A DNA stretch of 64,000 bases from Isoetes taiwanensis. Taxonomy: Eukaryota > Streptophyta > Lycopodiopsida > Isoetales > Isoetaceae. Below the pieces are notes generated by a model. The model did not search any database, was not told the origin of the DNA, and saw nothing but the letters and a program-made list of their open reading frames with translations. The DNA lies in the NCBI GenBank assembly GCA_021234155.1, contig JAJEKV010000059.1, positions 1,938,182-2,002,181 on the forward strand. Reading direction: 5' to 3'. Position 1 is the first letter of the stretch, and every line of letters starts with the position of its first letter. Shown in pieces: positions 36,716 through 48,500 of the stretch. Both the position numbers and the translations under genes were made by a program.

Positions 36716-37741
36716 CTTGTAGGTACACACCACAGCAAAAGAAAGTTGCAGAGAGGAAAAACAGAACTGTCATGGATGCCATAAGATCCATGATCAAACA
36801 CTCAGCTCTTCCAAATTATTTATGGGAAGAAGCACTAAAGACTGCAATATACATTCAGAACAAGTTACCATCAGCCAGCTTGCAAGGTAATATCCCTGAA
36901 CTCTTGTGGAAGAATTTTGATGCAAAACCTGACTTCGGCATGTTTAAGGCTTATGGTTGCTTATCCATTGTTCATGTCCCTAATGAAATGAGAAAAAAAT
37001 TAGATGATAAAGGACAGGTTGGTTATTTAGCAGGGTATGATCATGAGTCTAAGACATACAGGATATTTATTCCAAAGGACAGAAGCATTGTAATTAGCAG
37101 GGATGTCAAGTTCTATGAAAACATTTTCTATAAAGACAGGAATGAGCAGGGATCACTAGTTTCAAAGAAGGTTGTAGAACATAACACAAAAGAAAAGCTA
37201 CCAACAACAGACTTGGACTCAGATAATGAAGAAGTGAATGAAGAACAAGGAGAAAATTCAAATAGGCATGAAGGTGAACCAGGGGAGACAGTTGAGGATA
37301 AGCCTCAAGCACAGGAACCTAAAAGGAAAAGGACACAAGTGGAGAAACTATTAGAAGATATACAAATAGATAGTAATTTATATGGAAGAAATGCTGCAAG
37401 CAGAAGTAGAAGATTAGAAAATCCTATTGCTCAAATAGAAGAAGATGACATTGAGCAAATTATAGCAATTCTAGAGGATATTATTGTGCCACAATCTTAT
37501 GAAGAAGCAATGGAAGCAGCAGATAAAGAAAAATGGCTGGCAGCAATGGAAGAAGAATTAAACTCTTTTAAAAGAACTCAAACATTTGAAGTTGTGGAGA
37601 AATCAGCAGACAAGGTAGCTATAGAAAGCAAATGGATTTTCAAGATTAAAATGTGTGCAGATGGAAAACAAAAATACAAAGCCAGATTAGTGGCAAAAGG
37701 GTTTACTCAAAAAAGGGGCAGGGATTATGATGAAACATATT
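36712..37741 (+). pseudogene. Copia integrase end and reverse transcriptase start
   Basis: Continues the integrase in the shifted frame (YTPQQKKVAERKNRT, giving the third acidic catalytic residue). A charged linker follows, then the start of the copia reverse transcriptase (SYEEAMEAADKEKWLAAMEE, KWIFKIKMCADGKQKYKARL, GRDYDETY). The RT stops at 37741, where the nested element begins; it resumes in phase at 50223. The 96 codons read past 37741 in this frame belong to the insert. Confidence 0.9.
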
Positions 37742-38355
37742 GCAGATCGATCCACACCGTAGGATCGATATTCTCGGGAGAGGACGAGCGATATATGTTC
37801 GGGCCCTCGCTATCCCTTTTCATTCGGCGCTCTTCTCATAGCAGCATTGGGCAAACCCAGATTATTCTCCTCCATCGTCATGTTTCACGGGGAGCTTCTC
37901 CTCATTCTTTTCCTGTCCCTCCTGGATTCAAGCCAAACTCGAAGATTTCCTTCCTCAGATTCAAGCCAAGTCCGGTTTCTTCCTTCGCTCCAGGAGTTCG
38001 AGCAGATTTCCGCGCTTACTTCTATTGATGGTTGGATTTTTCTAGCTATCTTGTGGGGGAGGTATATCTTTACAACCCCTATAATGTAGTTTTGTTCACG
38101 ATCCTTCGATGTTTTCTTAAGCAGGATGATCCAGATGGTATGAATTGCTGACAATTCCTTCTTCTATTGTGTTATTGCCATGATCTTCTCCGGCTTTTTT
38201 CTTATTGTCTTATGAGTCTATTCTCGCTTTTGTCTTTGGCTCTTCTAAATATTATTGTTGGCACGAGCTACTAGATTTTTTTCAGAGCCTGCCTAGCTAG
38301 TATTTCGTTTTTCTCATGCATGCTTAGCCAGTTTTTACCTGCATGTTTTTAACTT

Positions 38356-38680
38356 CGGATCGTGCATTGTTTTTACCTTGTTATGTTCAATCCAAGTCGA
38401 TATATTTGCATCAGAAATCCGTTTAAATCAGAGAATTAAAACTATTCTATTCTAACTTCTGATCATGCATTGTTTTATTGCTATGTTCAAATCCAAGTAG
38501 ATACTTTTGCATCAGCAATCTGTTTAATCAGAGAATTTAAAACAGTTCTATTTACAATCTAAACCTCAGACAGCTTCTTTTGCTTGGGATGTTTACATCC
38601 GAATATCTACATTTGCATCAGCAATCTATTTAGTCAGATCATGTGCCCGAGCATTTAGGATAGATCTATTTCTCACATGT
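38356..38680. repeat. Tandem repeat in D1, three diverged copies
   Basis: A unit of about 105-110 bp containing 'atgttcaa.tccaagt.gata', 'tttgcatcag.aatc.gttt' and 'cagagaatt.aaaac' occurs near 38384-38450, 38490-38550 and, more diverged, 38590-38640. Confidence 0.75.
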
Positions 38681-41094
38681 TATAGCTCGTCAGGCCTCCC
38701 CTGCTCCATACACAATTGTAGCTCTGGTTAGATTGAAGCACGCAACCAGGGCCGACACCACACTGCTCATCTTCACAAGCCAGAAATCGCCCCTTCAACC
38801 TGCAGATGTATTGGTTTGGCCTCGATTTACTAATCCCTGCACCGGTTTCCATCTCCACTGTCCGATTGTTGCCAGTTGCTATCTTCATGCCTTACCTACC
38901 TCCAGTTTTTGCACAGACATGCAGTGGTGGGCAGAACCGGGAAGCGTTTTCTTTTCTCTTCACACCTCGGCAACAGGGGCGGTTTAACCTGGAGTTTCGG
39001 CCAGGGCCATGCCCGTGACCATGCATCCGGTCGCATGCAGCAGCAGGCCCGCATCAGGGGCCGCTCAGAAGCCCTAGTTTTTGCATCGATTCTTTGTTTT
39101 CGGTTTTGTTGTTTTGTTTTTTTGGTTTATTTTACCATGAATTCTTTATTGACCCCTTATTTTACCATACATGTTTAAAAATTTTAACCCCTTATTTCAT
39201 TTTATTAGCTATCCATATGGCTTAGTAGCTCTACTAGCGACGACATGAGTATCCCCATTGCTGGGGAGCACACACAACACTTTAGATATATTTTCGCAGT
39301 TACCCATTATGGTTCATTAATTGTTTTTCTATGCTTTTCGTTGGTTAAATGGTTGTTGTCATTTGCACGACTAGGGGAATCTCATAACCTTAGTTCATGG
39401 TTGGCATATGGCTTTATTATCATGGTTTTTCATCATGCGCAGGACTTGGCGTGGTGGTTTGGAAGGTATTATGTTCACATGAGCAATGGGTTAATTGTTG
39501 ACACCAATCATTCCAAACCTATGCCGATTCCCTCCTTAGCCTCAACTTTGGTAGCCTCTTCTGTTACTTAACTTGACTTGCCCTCGCCCTTGAACGGATT
39601 GCTTTTGTCAATTCTTCCCTGCCAATGCGTTATTGATGTCAAATTCTCCTTTGCTCGTGAACCCACATGGCAATTCCTTGGCCCTTTGCTGTATGTTGTT
39701 GATGTTGGCTTATCGTTATTATTTGTTAGATTGTTTCATACGTTTCTGCTTCATTATATGTACGTATGACCTGAAGTATTTCTAAATGTTTTCTGCATCA
39801 TTTCTAGCAAGGTCCCTCTTCATTTTCTTGCATTTTTTATAAGTCTAACATGATTCAGGCACAATTACTATTGTTAGTCGTAAAATCCTCATTCCCCATT
39901 CTGGCAACTTTGGATATTTTTCTACATGGTTGGATCTGACAAGAATGTGTTTTGGAGTTTATTATGCTTCTGGGTTGTTTTTCTTGATGGCTCTCTGTCT
40001 TCTTGTCCAGAGGCCTCATAGGATTTGAGTTCATGTGCATCCATTTTTTCGCATTTTTGAGCATCGCATTGAGCATCAGGACGGTATTTCTAACGTTGTT
40101 TGATCGTCATTGAGCATCCTGCAAGGTGATTTTTGTTTAGTTCAAGTTTCGTTTCATGCAATACTTCTGGAAACTATGTTTACTGATCACATGTGGTTTA
40201 GATAATCATGTGTTGCATTTCCACATTTTCATAAATATTTTTGCATTTTATGATGAAGTATTCAATTTTACCTCTCACTATATTGGCTTTGATATTAATT
40301 TATTCTCATGGTTAATCTCTCTCTTGACCTCGAGTTTCCTTCTCGTATTTCACTTTGCTCCTTTGCATTTTTTCACAGTATCCATCTAGACCTTATTTGT
40401 TCTAGTTGTTTTCCTTCATTTATATCTAGGTCCTCGTGGCGGCTTTATCTGGATTAACGTCCTTTGAGTATTTTCTACTTTGTTGCAACTACGTTGTGTG
40501 TATTGTTTTTCTACCTTATGGACCTAGGAAAGAATGGCGGAGGGCTTCACACTGCCAATTTTCCATGCTTGGTTGTAGTTCACCTTATATCCCATTAACT
40601 ACCAAATTAAGCAATATTCCCTTTGACAGACTAACTGGTCCAAGCACTGGGTATTAGAACTGGGTATGGTTTGTCCACGTTTATAATGGCATTCTATGTA
40701 TCTTGCATGCCTCCGTTAACCTTGAGCATAGTTAAGCATCTCCACTGCTACGGGGCGCATATGGTACTTTAAATATTTTTTAGCTGTTGCCCATTATGGT
40801 TCGTTCATTTTTCCATGCATTTAGCTAGTTCAATGCTCGACTAGGCAACATTCATGTCCCTTGTAAGGGGTACTCACATTTGAATTTCTAGATCTACAAC
40901 TTATTCATAACTTCATTTTACCTATATCTATGCATTAGTTTGAGATAGCGTTGTTGTTTGGTTTCTATTCATTTAATTTTATGCGCTTAGTTTATTTTCA
41001 AAGGTCTACTCATGCTTATTCACGATTATAATGGCATTCTATGTCCTATAGCATTCATTCATTAGAGAGCATATTTGTGACAGATATATCTCGT
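38681..41094. other. D1 interior, no gene recognised
   Basis: T-rich sequence. Two diverged copies of a segment with 'gagtatccccattgctggggagc' / 'gcatctccactgctacggggcgc' and 'cccattatggttc.tt' lie near 39248-39330 and 40735-40815. None of the frames shows a domain. Confidence 0.45.
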
Positions 41095-41545
41095 GCCTTG
41101 CTAATCCTATTAGTTCCTGGTGCATTTCGTTGTTCAATGTATCTTGGTTCTCAGGTCGTATGCTGCCAGCCTCGGTGTTTTCTTTTTCATTCGTTCTTTC
41201 AAATTATTTTATGTTAAGGTTTGCAGGTTCACGGTCTAGTTTCTTCGACGACATAGACGCTGGGGTTATTATCGGTCTCATAGGCGGTACAAGCGGCTAT
41301 CATGTCGATTCCCTCAACTGTTGCGGTTTTACAACTTCCCCCTCCTCTTGCCCGTCATTTCAACCCTAACTTTGCCCTCAGGAACCATGGCCTCAAACAC
41401 GACCCTGGCTTCTTAGACCTTGACCTCGACCCACACTCCTCCGTGAATTACTCTCATTACCTTTTCAGTGTACATAACATTCTCTCCTTTTCGCTATTTA
41501 GTGACGTTCCCCATGGTATTTCTTGAACCTACCATCTAACAAGTC
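41095..41545. repeat. D1 internal long repeat, copy 1
   Basis: Homologous to 48060-48500. Shared landmarks are 'gcaggttcacggtctagtttcttc', 'cgaccctggcttctt', 'cctcgacccacactcc.ccgtga.t' and 'ccatggtatttcttga'. The two copies flank the element C insertion. Confidence 0.7.
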
Positions 41546-42186
41546 TGGAACTTGACCTCGACCTCGGACTTGGAGCACGACCGCGTCGGTGCTTTGTACA
41601 CGCTCTATCTTAGGTTCTAGTTTCTTTCACATTTACCTTTCATATGTTTTGACTCTTTTTTGTTATTCCCAATTCAACATCTTCCTATTGGGTCCTTATC
41701 TATGCTGGGTACAGTCCTTTGAGATGGGTTTTTCTTGTTGGAGTACATTGGTCATGGTTGCATTGTAGAGAAGTTTTATATTTGGTTCTTCTATCCTAGT
41801 TCCTTTAGGTATTGTACCCAATTGCATTACTTGTTCTAGCTTGTTTGTTGTGGTTTTAAAGGGTTATAATATAGATTCTAGTTTGAACTTTTTGATCTTG
41901 GGACATTTTTTCGAAGTTTGCATATATTGGACATGGTTGACTCTTTTCATTAGGATTGTGTTGGAATCCGTTTGTTACGATTGTTGGGTGCCCTTTTTGG
42001 AGACGTTTTTGCTAGGAAATCTTTATTGTTTGCATTATACTAGCTTATATTCAGCCTGTTTTGACTCCTTCTTCCTTCTTTTGACTTGTGCTATGAAGCC
42101 TATTAGATATGTTGCGAGCAACGTCCTTTTTTCTTGCAGGGCTATATTCTGTTAACCACTTATTTTTTACTCCCTTACTTATTTTT
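41546..42186. other. D1 interior, no gene recognised
   Basis: T-rich DNA continuing from the long repeat to the insertion point of element C ('cttatttttg'). Confidence 0.4.
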
Positions 42187-42619
42187 GGTTTGCCCCCGGA
42201 AGGAGGGGGCAAACCTTTGCTTATGTGTGTTGTTGGGAATATTCTAGGAATAATCTGATGACTGATCATTATATTGTCGGTCAGTTTTTACCTGTTGATC
42301 CGGTTCATACCTCATTCCGTGCGAGCTTCATACAGACGAAAAAGAGGAAGTTTTGAGTTTTGTGAAAGAAACAGAGCTCCTGGAAAATGCTCGAGTGAAA
42401 ATGCTATGGCGGCATGGACCGATTCGCACGAATCTAGAGGGGTTTCTCACAAGGCATATTAGGGTTCTTGCGGTGCAAGGAATCGCCATAACTTTCTTTG
42501 CAAGGTATCGCGGCCATGCATCATCCATAGGTCGCTGCCATAGCTTCTGCCAAGGATTTGCCAGCTTGCAAGATGTAGGTTTTTCTTGGTCTGCGGAAAA
42601 ACCCACTCGGAGCCCACAA

Positions 42620-42941
42620 ACTGGTGTGCATACGCAGTCTGAGTTCAATAGAAGGGCTTCTCATATCGGCTTAGGGATTCATCACACTTTTCAAAAGCTC
42701 GCAAAACTGGCTCTCTGTAAGTAGGTACTTGTCCAGTAGCATCTATACTCTGTCCTGCATGAATTGTACTTAGGTAATTTATTTTCCTTGCTTCCATTGC
42801 AGTGGCGAAAAGGAAATGTGTCTTTGATGATCCTGCTTTCGAGATCCAAGAGCTAACAGCTCTCATAAGACAGGACATTCAGCTCTCAATGCAGCAATTA
42901 CTGAACTGCAGCAGCTCTGTGATGGTGAAAGTGAGAGTGTA
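42620..42941 (+). pseudogene. SYP3-type (Golgi Qa-SNARE) syntaxin gene fragment
   Basis: Exon one ends at 42716 before 'gtaagt' and reads SEFNRRASHIGLGIHHTFQK LAKLA. Exon two (42803-42941) follows 'ttccattgcag' and reads LAKRKCVFDDPAFEIQELTA LIRQDI, then, after a one-base shift near 42880, ALNAAITELQQLCDGESES. This matches the N-terminal region of plant SYP31/SYP32, the syntaxin-5 group that drives ER-Golgi and intra-Golgi vesicle fusion. The Habc remainder, SNARE helix and membrane anchor are absent. The 86-base intron is kept, so genomic DNA was captured. The coding text runs directly into a PPR fragment. A start exon upstream is not evident. Confidence 0.85.
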
Positions 42942-43244
42942 AAGTATATTGGTGTGTTGCAATCAATCTATGCCCACTATAGTGAAGGCAATCTTGCCTT
43001 GGAATGTTTTGAAGAAATGCAACAACAGGGCTTAAGACCAAGTCGTATCACATTTTTGAGAGTCCTAAAGGCATGCTGTACTCTCATGACTGTAGAAGTA
43101 GGAAGATATATTCACGAACAAGTTGTTGAATCTGAATTTTGCTCTGATATTTCTATCAGAAATGCACTTGTAGATATGTATTCAAAATGTGGTAGCTTGG
43201 AGGAGGCGCATAAAGTCTTCAACAATCTGGAAATCGAAATGTGA
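42942..43244 (+). pseudogene. PPR protein fragment 1 (PLS class)
   Basis: An uninterrupted stretch covers about 2.5 pentatricopeptide repeats: IYAHYSEGNLALECFEEMQQ, RPSRITFLRVLKACC, GRYIHEQVVESEFCSDISIR and NALVDMYSKCGSLEEAHKVF. It stops at 43244. PLS-class PPR proteins bind organellar RNA; no E, DYW or targeting region is present. It continues without a break from the syntaxin fragment. Confidence 0.85.
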
Positions 43245-44131
43245 TCTCATGGGGAGCAAATACATTTTTACTGATATTTCTTAGCATGTTGAAAGGTTGT
43301 TTTGTGTCATGCTGTATCACCGGTGTTGCAGACCACACTTTGGTTTGCAACGAATTTGCATAAGAGATGCCCAACAATCTTTTGTCTACTTTAAGAAAAT
43401 GCTGGAATTTTTTTACTTCTTGCACCTCTTTGAGCTTATAGTGTGTTGCCATTATTAAACTATTACCTAACTTGCAATTGCTCTGATTTGATGCTAAAGT
43501 TCATCTGAGTTCAGTGTGTTTTTCGCCCGCTTTCAGAAAGGTGCTGCAGCAGCCTTACATGATAACATAAGACATACAACAATTTGGAGAGCCAGTTTGG
43601 AAGGGCAAGTTTATCATTGATTTCAAGGTGTGTTAAATTACCTGCACTGTTTTGATTGATTTTCATATGATTTAGAAGATTGTGGAGTACGTTTTAATAA
43701 ATAGATTATTATCTAGGATTTTTGCTCATTTTATTTAGCGCAACATGTATAGTTCCTGCTGAAACACAAATGCAAAGTTTTGGATTATGTAGTGTTATGT
43801 TCTTTGCAATCTCTAGTTTCACACACAGGCTGGGATCTATCATACAAGTCCAAGTGTACCTAATGTCTAGAACGATTATTTAGCTTCTAGACTGCATTAT
43901 TTTCCTGCCAAATTTGATGCGTAGAGTTCTTGAGCAATGGATATCAGGATCGGACGAACCCATTCCCATTTTTGGTTTGTGCTTGAGTTTGGCTGAAGCA
44001 AATGAAGCATTTAGCAAACTGGACAATCCAAATGATTCCAGTGGGATTATCAGAACTCATGTCAAGCTTGGACAAGCTGAAACTGCTTTGCAACTGTACA
44101 GAAGAGTATTTTTCTCATGAGGACAAATCAG
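43245..44131. other. Spacer between the PPR copies
   Basis: Mostly intron-like T-rich sequence. A short frame near 43998-44125 reads LAEANEAFSKLDNPNDSSG and HVKLGQAETALQLY, which is helical-repeat-like and could be another diverged PPR piece, but I cannot be sure. Confidence 0.35.
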
Positions 44132-44510
44132 CAAGTATATTTATATTGGTGTCTTCCAATCAATCTACGCCCACCATAGTGAAGGCAACCTTGCCTTGGA
44201 ATGTTTTGAAGAAATGCAACAACAGGGCTCAAGACCAAATCATATCACATTCTTGGGCATCCGGAAGGCATGTTGTACTGTCATGACTGTAGAAGTAGGA
44301 AGATATATTCACGAACAAGTTGTTAAATCTGAGTTTTGCTCTGATATTTCTATCAGAAATGCATTTGTAAATATGCATGCAAAATGTGGTAGCTTGGAGG
44401 AGGCACATAAACTCTTCAACAATCTGGACAATCGAAATGTGATCTCATGGGGAGCAATGAGCGCAGGTTATACCCAATATGGTAAGGGCATTTGCACTAT
44501 TATGGAATAA
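44132..44510 (+). pseudogene. PPR protein fragment 2, diverged duplicate of fragment 1
   Basis: About 90% similar by eye to 42942-43244 and extends further: after EEAHKLFNNLD it reads NRNVISWGAMSAGYTQYGKG, the usual PPR junction. The homologous DNA begins just before the coding part ('gtatattggtgt..caatcaatctatgcccac'), so it is a segmental duplication with about 1.19-kb offset, not two independent captures. It ends at 44510 with no domain beyond. Confidence 0.85.
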
Positions 44511-46236
44511 AGCCATTGTACTATTTAGAGTTTGTAGATTCTCATAAATGTTTAATTTGATACTTTGATTAATTCCATATCATTCTCCTTAGGTTGTCTG
44601 GTCATACAAACAATATGTTTCATGCTGTAGTCTTATTGCTAGCATTTGGTCAGAACTTGGTTATTGACTTATCTTTTGTAGCTGCACATGAACTGCAACA
44701 TTGGCAGAGACCTCATGGCTATGTTTAGGTAGTCATGTTTGATCTACTTTGGAGATATCTTCCTTCAATTTCGATTCATTACCATTTTGATGAGCAGCAA
44801 ATGTTGCCTCAGATTTTACCATGTCTGATCCAAACTGGAGAATATGCGAGGAAATGGCTACCAAAGCTATCTTCACTGCTACAGGACGCATGGAATGATA
44901 AAGAGCGTTGGGGCTGGCATTAAAAAGAATTGGAGGAGAAATGCACTCTTAGAAAACCTCAAGTACCTTTGTTGTCACAGAAGAAATAATATCTGGCATA
45001 ATGTCTGGTATAAGTGGTCTGTTACATCAAAACATGGATGTGCATAAAGCAATAAGGGAAAAGAATTCTTTTCATGAGCAATAGAGGCTGGATCGTTAAA
45101 TTTTCTCCAACAAAGGGTTGATCCAACAACAGGTAATAGTTGATTGATAGAATGGAAGCCTATTCATATAGGAGTCTAACTTCCTGTTAGCTTCAAAGCT
45201 ACCATGTGGCAGACCCTTCAATATCTCCCACAGTGTATTCATTCTGCTAGATGCTTTACTTCAATGGCAAGTTTCCCATTTGAAAGGTGATATCATGTCC
45301 ATATTGGTAACTACAACAATTCTCTTATGCCTTCTCCGAAGAGTGCAATTTTATCTCTTGCACTTGAGACGTGGCTTGAGGATGTCGAAGAAACAACGAA
45401 GCCCATACGAACAGAGTTTGTTTAAGCCTGAAGGCCCCGGTATTTGATATGTTGTTTACAAGGATTCTTTTATATTATAAATATTGGGTGCCTTGCAAAT
45501 GAATTTTCAAAATTATGGGATTGGTTCTTTCTTCTATCTATATGTTTTTGGGTGGATATGGTCACACGATCAAACACGTTTACTAAATGTCCTTTTCTGG
45601 AGTTGGGAGAAGATATTTTTTAAAGCTACAAAACTTAGTAAGTATGCAATCATTTATTCATGTTTTTCTTTCATGTCAGCATGCCTTTGCAGATGGCTGT
45701 GTTGGCAACAAAAGGTTATAGTTGCAACATAGATGGCACCCTTGTATTACATCATCGAAGATACTCTAAGATGCAGTGGCAATAGCTATCATCCCTTTTT
45801 ATTTCAATTTTGTGCCTTATCCTTTTTTTCTTTTTTCCAACAACAAGATGGATTCTGAAGCATAGCCAAGGAGGATGGAGCACCCAAAGTTAATTTACAT
45901 TTTTTATTTGGGTTTTACTCTTTTCATATCTATGTAACATCTCTAATGTTGCAAATAAGAAAGGTTGCTTGTAACTACTTATTGTTCAATGTGCAATATA
46001 ATATTGTATGTATATGTATGTGTTCACATGTTGTTTGAAAACGACATGCATGGTCCAAAGTTCCACAACAAAAACATCTTTAAAATTCCAATGTTAACTT
46101 CTTCTCCACGTATAGTTAACATGAACCATTTTCCATCACATGAAACATAATATTTTCTTCTTACAACTTTAAACTAACAACCCTTTTGCATTGTTCTCAG
46201 AAACTATTATTTTTTAAGTTTTTATGCCTGACAAAA
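44511..46236. other. Element C interior, no gene recognised
   Basis: No confident coding motif. A Trp/Arg-rich scrap near 44840-45000 has no family match. The segment runs to the Helitron 3' hairpin at 46237. Confidence 0.4.
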
Positions 46237-46263
46237 GCCCAGCAACGCTGGGCACTTTTCTAG
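46237..46263 (+). mobile_element. Helitron 3' terminus (plus orientation)
   Basis: Perfect hairpin GCCCAGC aac GCTGGGC (46237-46253), spacer 'actttt', then CTAG (46260-46263) followed by T. The same design as at 10208-10236. The matching 5' end could not be located within element C. Confidence 0.8.
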
Positions 46264-46381
46264 TATTAGTATATGCTAATTTGTCTCGCCCTTGATTTTT
46301 TCAAAACATTTTACTCTTTTTTTGATAAATTTAGAACTCAATGTATTTTGGCCTTATATTATTGATGTCTATATATGATAA

Positions 46382-46408
46382 CTAGAAGCAGTGCCCAACA
46401 TTGATGGG
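46382..46408 (-). mobile_element. Helitron 3' terminus (minus orientation)
   Basis: Read on the minus strand: a GCCCATC aat GTTGGGC hairpin (one mismatch), a short spacer, then CTAG (46382-46385 on the plus strand, preceded by A, the complement of the host T). It faces the terminus at 46263 tail-to-tail, 118 bases away. Its 5' end, at higher coordinates, was not found. Confidence 0.6.
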
Positions 46409-46674
46409 CAACGCCTGGGTCAAGGGTTGAGTTTTGTAAATGTTGGAAACCTGTAACATGCATGCAGTAATTCTTGACATATTACTTAGAAGTGGTTGTC
46501 TAAGGTTGATGGGAATGTGCTATGAAACTTTTAAATGATTAGCCAGTGATGCGAACAAAAGAGATTGTAGTGTTGAGAATAGAAGAGATTATAGTGCTAC
46601 ACATTGCATCAATAGTAGATTGTAGTGCTGCACATTGAATCAAAAATTTTTAGTCCAAAATTCTATAATGTTCT

Positions 46675-46837
46675 CTAAAAAGAACGCAAAACAGTGACTG
46701 AAGATGGTCTAGGCCAACTTAAAGTTGCATGCACTTTGCTAGGATCTACTTTGAGACCTTCGCCGCAAACAATATGGCCTAAGTATTTAAATTCAGATTG
46801 AAAGAATATACTTTTCTTAGAATCAAGCCTGATGTTT
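46675..46837 (-). pseudogene. Ty3/gypsy reverse transcriptase fragment
   Basis: The minus-strand frame reads FKYLGHIVCGEGLKVDPSKV and WPRPSSVTVLRSF, the conserved C-terminal part of the gypsy RT just before RNase H. It is cut at both sides and bounded by a T-run (about 46838-46857). It comes from a different, more diverged gypsy lineage than the element at 56927, whose matching block reads [20 protein letters not shown]. Confidence 0.85.
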
Positions 46838-47026
46838 TTTTTTTTTTTTTTTTTTGCAAATGAGAAAACACCTTTTGCAAATGCAAGTATACAATATAAG
46901 ATTATACAGTATGCAAATGGCATATGTAGACTAAGAACCTGCTTAGTATGTCACATGAAACATGTATCATTTCTGGCCACCTCACCCTCCATGCACAGAG
47001 GGCAAACCACCGTGCGTAGCACCTTG

Positions 47027-48059
47027 TTTGTTTTGCAATTATCCATCATTATTTGTTTTGCAATTATCCATCATTATGACTTATGTATAACCTTATCGAC
47101 GCTATTGGCTCCAAATAGTTTATGCATTATAGAGGTCGAATTGTCCCTTGCTTATGAATCCACACTGCATTTATTCCTTTGCCTTTAAATATGGCTGTCG
47201 GATTGTCCTTTAGCCTTGAACTCGCATAGAATTTTTCTTTGCCCCTTAAAATGTGGTATCGATTTTTTCTTTTGACCTTGAACCCACCTTGCATCTTCTT
47301 TTGCTCCCTTAAGTGTAGTATTTAATGTTTATTTTTCAATGCCCTTGAACTCGCATTGCATCTTCTTTTGCTCCCTTCCTTTTTTAGTGTAGTATTTATG
47401 TTTCAATGCCTTGTAATCATAGCACATTTCATTTGGCCTTTAATTAGCTAGGTGTTGGTCAAGTAGTTGGGTATTGTCGTTTCTACATCCAGTTGTTTTT
47501 AGGGGTCTACAGGGGCACAATAGATTTTTTCTTTTCTTCACATTGGAAGTATTGGCTTGTTACCTTTTTCATGAGTTGTTGTTGATGCAGTCTCATAATA
47601 CAGGTAAATCACGTGGTCTCTAGGTCCCATTTAGGAGATTCTTATATTACACAAGCATCATCTTTGTTTTTGTATCCAGTTCACTCCATTTTTCCAGTTA
47701 TCTTCCTATGGTTCGGCATCTTTCTTTTATGGCATGGAAATTTTGTTTGGGCGGTCTTCTTTGTTGATATGCACATTGTCTTCCATGTTTCATGCGTATT
47801 CGGCTGGAGGCACTTGATTGTTGTCGTCCATATCCTCATTGCGACTTAACTTTGTTGGATTATACTTCCTTATTCTCCTTTTGAACATTGAATTGATTTT
47901 CCCTTACCATGTATTTTTGTCTCCTCTAGCCAATGTATTTTTGTCCTGTGTTTTTTGTTTGCATTGCTAGATTATATTGGGCATGTTAACTCCTTCATTT
48001 TTTCATTTGGGTTCGTTATCTGCTCCACATATTTTGGTTATCGTGTTGTACCGGCAGGC
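47027..48059. other. D1 interior after element C, no gene recognised
   Basis: T-rich. Short repeated phrases of the type 'cttgaactcgcattgcatcttcttttgctccctta' recur about three times between 47210 and 47400, a local diverged tandem repeat. Confidence 0.45.
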
Positions 48060-48500
48060 TGGATGTTGTTCTTTATGTTAGGGTATGTGCAGGCTCGTGG
48101 TCTAGTTTCTTCAATGACAGAGGCAATGCTGGTCTTATCAGTCTCTCGGCGATACAAATGACGAGATCTGCGTCAACTGGGGCAATTCTCTCGATCGTTG
48201 CGATTCTATTCCGTCTCCTTGCCCTCCATTTTAGCCATGCCTTGCTCTCCTGCACATGACCATGACCATGAACGCGACCCTGGTTTCTTTCAACCTAGTC
48301 CTCGATCCACATTCCTCCGTAATTTCCTCATGTTTATTTTTTGGCATACCACGTACACGACACTGCCATCTTTAGACCTCGTCTTCGACCCACACTCCAC
48401 CGTGACTCATTCTCACTTATTTTTTCGGCGTATATATCATTCCTTTTTCTTCTGGACATTCCATATGGTATTCCTTGATCCTGCCTCTCCAATTACGACC
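48060..48500. repeat. D1 internal long repeat, copy 2
   Basis: Second copy of 41095-41545, in the same orientation and diverged by substitutions and indels. Sequence following it (48500-49200) leads to the D1 5' end. Confidence 0.7.

Larger units (their letters stand above)
42187..47026 (+). mobile_element. Element C: Helentron-like element with syntaxin-PPR cargo
   Basis: The 5' end is GGTTTGCCCCCGGAAGGAGG, a long hairpin, after a T-run. The 3' end is AGAGGGCAAACCACC, hairpin GTGC gta GCAC, CTTG, then T's. Termini match A and B. It lies within D1. It carries SYP3-type syntaxin exons and two PPR fragments in its sense direction, plus Helitron 3' ends and a reverse-oriented gypsy fragment near its 3' side. 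No replication protein is visible. Confidence 0.75.

Noticed and set aside
42353-42640. Upstream part of a 123-codon plus-strand frame in element C as a real N-terminus
   Set aside because: Only the last 35 or so codons match syntaxin; the preceding text is overlapped by an opposite frame and lacks the conserved SYP3 start.
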